Shown in pieces: positions 61,144-64,000 of a stretch of 64,000 bases of DNA. A program made the translations under genes and the position numbers. A model generated the notes under the pieces. The model saw only the letters and a list, made by a program, of their open reading frames with translations. It was not told the origin of the DNA and did no database searches. The stretch is taken from contig CM031879.1 in the NCBI GenBank assembly GCA_018697195.1, forward strand, positions 38,436,907 through 38,500,906. The letters are read 5' to 3'. This DNA comes from Certhia americana (lineage: Eukaryota > Chordata > Aves > Passeriformes > Certhiidae). Position 1 is the stretch's first letter; each line of letters opens with the position of its first letter.

Positions 61144-64000
61144 CCAACACAGCCCCAACCAACAACTGTATTGGGCAGTCCCACTCTCACATTTTACAAG
61201 CTCTACCTTTAGACTACTGAGCTTTGCTTCACCTAGGCTTTTACTAGTGGAAAAACTTCCCATGCCTGAAGTGATCTTGTACTCTTAAGACAGAATAAGG
61301 CCATGGCACCACTTTGTGTTCTGTTTCCTGCTCCTAAGATAGATGTAAAGATCACAAAGCACAATTTGCTTTTCTGTTATGAGAGGCTGAGCTTATTTAA
61401 AATAATAATGGGCAAGAGAGTGAGATATTTAATTAATATTTATTCTTGACAAAAGAATTGCTTGAAGCTTGTAACTGAGAAATATGAAGTTAGATATGTA
61501 TGGTTAATTTAGGAAACCAATCCACTCAACTAGCTAAGTAAGATAGCCTCTCTGTGGAAATAACAAAAGCCAATACTAATATACTATAAAAAAGAAAGCA
61601 ACTCAGCTTTATTATTTTCATTTAGTTTTTTTTTAGTGGTGTTATAATTCTGTAAATACAAAATATAATTCTGTAAATAAAAAATTCCTGCCTACTTTCC
61701 TCTACGTAAGTGAAAGCACAATTGTACTTTACAAAATAAAAGACTTAGGGAATACATAAAAACTAAGGTAACTGTTTAAGAAAAAGTTTGCAGTTCATCA
61801 AATATGAGAACCTCTTAACACATCTTAATAATAATGACAAGTTTTACTGAATCTGCTGCCCAGAGAGACAATGGGTGAAACAGTCAAAGCCTTTGGGCTC
61901 AAAAAAAGAAATAGTCGTAAAGATTCTCAATTATTTCTGAAAAATGAGTGCTAGACAGTGTTAAAGAGCATCCCATGACAGAGCTACATTTCTAAAATGA
62001 GTGTGTCTCTTTTCTCTGTTACAATAGAAAAAAAATAATTTCTGCAAAATAAAAATGAATACATTTATAAAAAAATAGAAAATTGATCGTCAACATGAAC
62101 TTCAGTTCATCAAAAGGAGGACCAAACATACAGGTTCATAAATATGCAAAATTTTAGTATGTTTTACATACTTTTTTACATAAGTAATTGTAGTTGTTAG
62201 AAAACAGGGTATAATATTGATGAGAATTTTTGTAATAGGGTTGAAATAGTGAGAGCTCACAACATAGTCCCTGTTGAGACCAAGCTATTTTATACTCTCG
62301 CAAACTCCTGTGTAAAGAAGACTATGTGAATTGGAACAAGTAGGTTGTCAAGACAACCATAAAGCCATGGCTGAAATGCACAGTAAATTTATTAATTACC
62401 TGGCTGGCTGGAGGATCCTAAAGCAAAACCCAGGCAGAGTCACAAGCAGGAACAGCAGGCACTATTAGGCTTAGTTGCTCCTAGCCCATGGCAGGCCTCT
62501 TGTTTCCACCAATTTATCAAAAGGCTCACACACACATAGTTCACCAATATGCCATGTGCTTTTTATGTTCTCTGAGCTTTTGATCTCCCTCTCCCCCAGA
62601 AGGAGGCTCAAGGATTTCTGTGAGAGTGTGTTGTCTCTATGCAGGAATTCTGCTTCTCAAGACAGGCAGAAGATAAAGCAGGAGTAGGTGTAATAAGTGG
62701 AGTTTCCCCACTCCAGTATTCCCAGCTGCAAGGCCACTAAAGCAAAACCACTCCCTCTTTTCCAAATCTGCTTTGAACCCGTTCTTCTAAGTAATAATGT
62801 TTTTTACCAGCCTAACTTCTATCATAGTGAACAAGCTGTGATCATAATCTGAAAGGGGATTCTAATATCTAAAGTGATTGCAAAAGAATTACAGAAATAC
62901 GATCCTGAAAGTTGTATGGATGTTGTTTGCATCGACAAAGTGTAAAATATAAATACTAAAAGGACAGACTAGTATCTATATGGACTGTGGTCTTACCCAA
63001 TACATTTGTGCTTCAACAGTGTAATATTTCCATAGCTTTACTTATTCTTCCATAATTGTTTCTGTAATTTAGGAATAATCAAACTTTTATCTTTTTAATT
63101 TGAATGGCTAGTTTCTTGAATCTCTACCTGGTGTGCTTGATAATTAGATTCTGAATGAATTCATCAGTAGGTTATTAAATAAAGCTGCTTGAAATTTATA
63201 TGCTCTTTCTGTCTGCCTGCACTTTGTACTTCCCATGCCTAGCTACACTGTATTTTAGCTCAAACAAAAGGCCAGGGAAGAGTATTACGCTCTACCCAGC
63301 CTAGTGTGTAGTCTGTTGATTTAGATAATTTCTTCAAAGACTGATGCAATAGGTTAAAAGACCAAAAATCTCACAACAAACTCTCACGAGGAACATCAGT
63401 GTCACTTAAGGATGCCAAAAATTTCTGCAAATAAAAAGTGCACCTTTCAAAATTTCAAGTTTTCCATGGTATTATTAATATGTTTTAAGTGGTCTCCATG
63501 ATGAGAAGAAAGTGAGCTTCTATGATGAATTATATGGGGTAAGTGTGGTAAAGATGCAGTTTCATGCTCTTCTCTGGCATGTGACATATTACACAAAGCA
63601 GGATATAGATAAATTGTGAGCCATTATAACCTGAGGCACTATAAACAGAAAAGCTGTGCTTTCAGTGGAATAACTTTTCAAAGGTGTATGAAGGAAAGAT
63701 AGGAGGATTGTATTTGAACACAGTCACAAAAACGATACAGAGAGCACTCAGAAAGGCAAAACAAGATTCCTGAATTTGCCGGCTGCCTCAATGTTAAAAG
63801 ATGGATCTTGCTCCTAATAATATTTATCATCCATTTCAGCTGTATATTTGCTTTTTTACTACTCTCATTCTTATTTTCCTATTATTGGAATTATACCTTT
63901 CCTTTGCTGAAAATAAGAAAAAGATATCTTTAAATATAATTGCCTCTTAAAGTGAACTTTGGTGATTACAAAGGTGTAATGGAATTTTTCCTTGTGTATA
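61144..64000. other. Non-coding sequence to the window end
   Basis: AT-rich. A small duplication of tataattctgtaaata occurs at 61643 and 61664. The stretch 62270-62770 has a feel of an old reverse-oriented LTR (AATAAA on the minus strand in aatttattaatt near 62388, GC-richer body) but I could not find convincing ends, so it is not called. No gene recognised. Confidence 0.5.

Noticed and set aside
1..64000. CRISPR arrays, tRNA, rRNA, bacterial operons or phage genes
   Set aside because: No regularly spaced repeats with unique spacers, no tRNA-like B-box with cloverleaf, and no prokaryotic-type open frames; the repeats are vertebrate in type.

Overview
The window looks like a piece of a bird nuclear genome, most likely a songbird. 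It is AT-rich, CpG-poor vertebrate DNA. All recognisable LINE sequence is CR1, the dominant LINE of birds, and one solo LTR closely resembles an endogenous-retrovirus LTR family I remember from songbird sequence (recollection, not a search). There are no bacterial-style gene arrays, no CpG island and no long open reading frame. The longest open stretch is 145 codons and matches nothing I recognise. I read the window as a gene desert or the inside of a very long intron.

Layout. Positions 1-18180 are mostly unique sequence with A/T tracts, a short tandem duplication near 4.46 kb and a perfect 22-nt palindrome near 6.8 kb that looks like the core of an old amniote hairpin repeat. A solo LTR lies at 18181-18926 in reverse orientation, with TG...CA ends and an imperfect 6-bp target duplication. 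Positions 18927-34100 are again mostly unique, with an A/T-simple block, two hairpins, a somewhat GC-richer patch at about 20.94-21.74 kb and homopolymer tracts. Small CR1 3' ends lie near 34.1 and 37.5 kb. An ATGG microsatellite at 42956-43136 contains a 10-N assembly gap.

Positions 46975-56566 form a CR1 cluster: five 5'-truncated copies of visibly different types, three reverse then two forward. Microsatellites sit inside or beside them, and an exact 78-bp tandem duplication straddles one CR1 edge. Positions 57.6-58.2 kb hold palindromic TG/TA/CA repeats. Positions 59409-59605 and 60944-61143 are two ~91% identical copies of an unnamed ~200-bp unit. The second copy is flanked by a perfect 7-bp direct repeat, so it looks like a mobile element. 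It is the best candidate here for something undescribed.

No gene can be named. Three short open blocks with acceptable splice signals (44582-44794 and 46340-46480 on the minus strand, 48524-48609 on the plus strand) are listed as weak exon candidates only. They are unrecognised, and the two minus-strand blocks do not share a splice phase.
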